DNA of 64,000 bases from Sphingomonas koreensis (GTDB lineage: Bacteria; Pseudomonadota; Alphaproteobacteria; Sphingomonadales; Sphingomonadaceae): contig RCZF01000002.1 of the NCBI GenBank assembly GCA_006438735.1, forward strand, positions 67,501 to 131,500, in the 5' to 3' direction. The notes under the pieces are model-generated. The model was given only the letters and a program-made list of their open reading frames with translations. It was not told the origin of the DNA and ran no database searches. Within the stretch, counting starts at the first letter, position 1, and each line of letters opens with the position of its first letter. The position numbers and the translations under genes are program-made. Below are positions 63,452 through 64,000 of the stretch, in pieces.

Positions 63452-64000
63452 ATGCGCAAGATCGCGACTATCGAGCATTTCCTGGTGCCGCCGCGTTGGG
63501 TGTTCGTGCGGGTGGAAACCGACGACGGGCTGGTCGGCTGGGGCGAAGCGAGCCTGGAAGGCCATGCCGAAGCGGTCGCCGGGGCGATGGCCGGCATTCG
63601 CGACCGGCTGATCGGGCAGGACGCCGGGCGCATCGAGGATGCCTGGCAGACGCTATATCGGCTGGGCTTCTATCGCGGCGGCCCGGTGCTGATGTCGGCG
63701 CTGTCGGGCGTCGACCAGGCGTTGTGGGACATCAAGGGCAAGGCGCTGGGTGTGCCGGTGGCGGATCTGCTGGGCGGCAGGGTGCGCGATCGGCTGCGCG
63801 TCTATGCATGGATCGGCGGCGATCGGCCCGATCAGGTCGCCGAGGCGGCGCGGGTGCGGCGCGACCAGGGATTCGACGCGGTCAAGATGAACGGCACCGA
63901 AGGGATGGGCTGGCTCGACAGCCCGTCGCTGGTCGACGCCGCGGTCGAGCGGTTGGCGCTCGTCAAGGACATCGGCATCGACGTCGCGGTCGATTTTCAC
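63452..64000 (+). CDS. dgoD: D-galactonate dehydratase, N-terminal part
   Basis: The gene runs off the right edge after 183 codons. The product belongs to the mandelate racemase/enolase superfamily and closely follows DgoD: HFLVPPRWVFVRVETDDGLV, GWGEASLEGHAEAV, LYRLGFYRGGPVLMSA, GVDQALWDIKGKALG, VYAWIGGDRP and the catalytic-barrel start VKMNG. The metal ligands lie further downstream; VDFH at the edge reaches the first. DgoD dehydrates galactonate to 2-keto-3-deoxygalactonate. It follows the importer by 15 nt, fitting a De Ley-Doudoroff-type galactose pathway. Confidence 0.9.
   Translation, partial: MRKIATIEHFLVPPRWVFVRVETDDGLVGWGEASLEGHAEAVAGAMAGIRDRLIGQDAGRIEDAWQTLYRLGFYRGGPVLMSALSGVDQALWDIKGKALGVPVADLLGGRVRDRLRVYAWIGGDRPDQVAEAARVRRDQGFDAVKMNGTEGMGWLDSPSLVDAAVERLALVKDIGIDVAVDFH

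Overview
The window is high-GC DNA (roughly two-thirds G+C by eye) from an alphaproteobacterium, most likely Sphingomonas or a close relative. Evidence for this: a crtY-crtI-crtB carotenoid locus with DUF2141 and sterol-desaturase neighbours; DUF4167, CarD and SUV3-like helicase genes in the arrangement familiar from sphingomonads; a TonB receptor/tryptophan-halogenase/SapC sugar locus; and the palindromic GC-rich intergenic repeats common in these genomes. No tRNA, rRNA, CRISPR array, insertion sequence or prophage was seen. These identifications rest on recognising sequence features, not on database searches.

Layout. 1-5743 is housekeeping: the edge of a CBS-domain gene, a small membrane protein, DUF4167, prmC, prfA, hisS and a DUF1345 membrane protein. 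5811-8460 holds thiC under a TPP riboswitch, followed by a more A+T-rich, apparently frameshifted HEPN-like gene whose ATG overlaps the thiC stop. 8490-14215 is the most distinctive part: two copies of a gene pair for exported ferritin-like (desiccation-related, Ferritin_2-type) proteins, separated by a membrane diguanylate cyclase. The upstream pair sits behind a perfect match to the alphaproteobacterial general-stress promoter (GGAAC-N16-CGTT). 14435-21067 holds a MipA/OmpV protein and the carotenoid genes (sterol-desaturase-like, DUF2141, crtY, crtI, LOG family, crtB), with several composite inverted repeats between them.

21200-30213 carries a small Cys-rich protein, an Atm1-type ABC exporter, a COG4705 membrane protein, a coupled NfrB-like glycosyltransferase and NfrA-C-like barrel, a coupled TauE/SafE and TIGR02186 pair, and a HerA-like ATPase. 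30400-44112 is mostly core functions: an M23 endopeptidase, SUV3-like helicase, S4 protein, ferredoxin, CarD, two DUF2807 proteins (the first behind a palindromic operator), an M16 peptidase, and a tightly coupled bioF-bioD-bioA-yjbQ operon.

44533-64000 reads as a galactoside utilisation locus. It contains a secreted GH35 beta-galactosidase, a TonB receptor, halogenase-like and SapC proteins, an S45 acylase, an M24-fold protein lacking metal ligands, a FucP-type transporter, an SMP-30 lactonase coupled to a GntR/FCD regulator, an AraFGH-type ABC importer and the start of a galactonate dehydratase gene. A plausible flow is outer-membrane capture and hydrolysis of beta-galactosides, import of galactose or a related sugar, then oxidation through lactone and galactonate (De Ley-Doudoroff type). 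An AT-rich motif around TCATAT recurs in the promoter regions of this locus and is a candidate operator for the GntR regulator.
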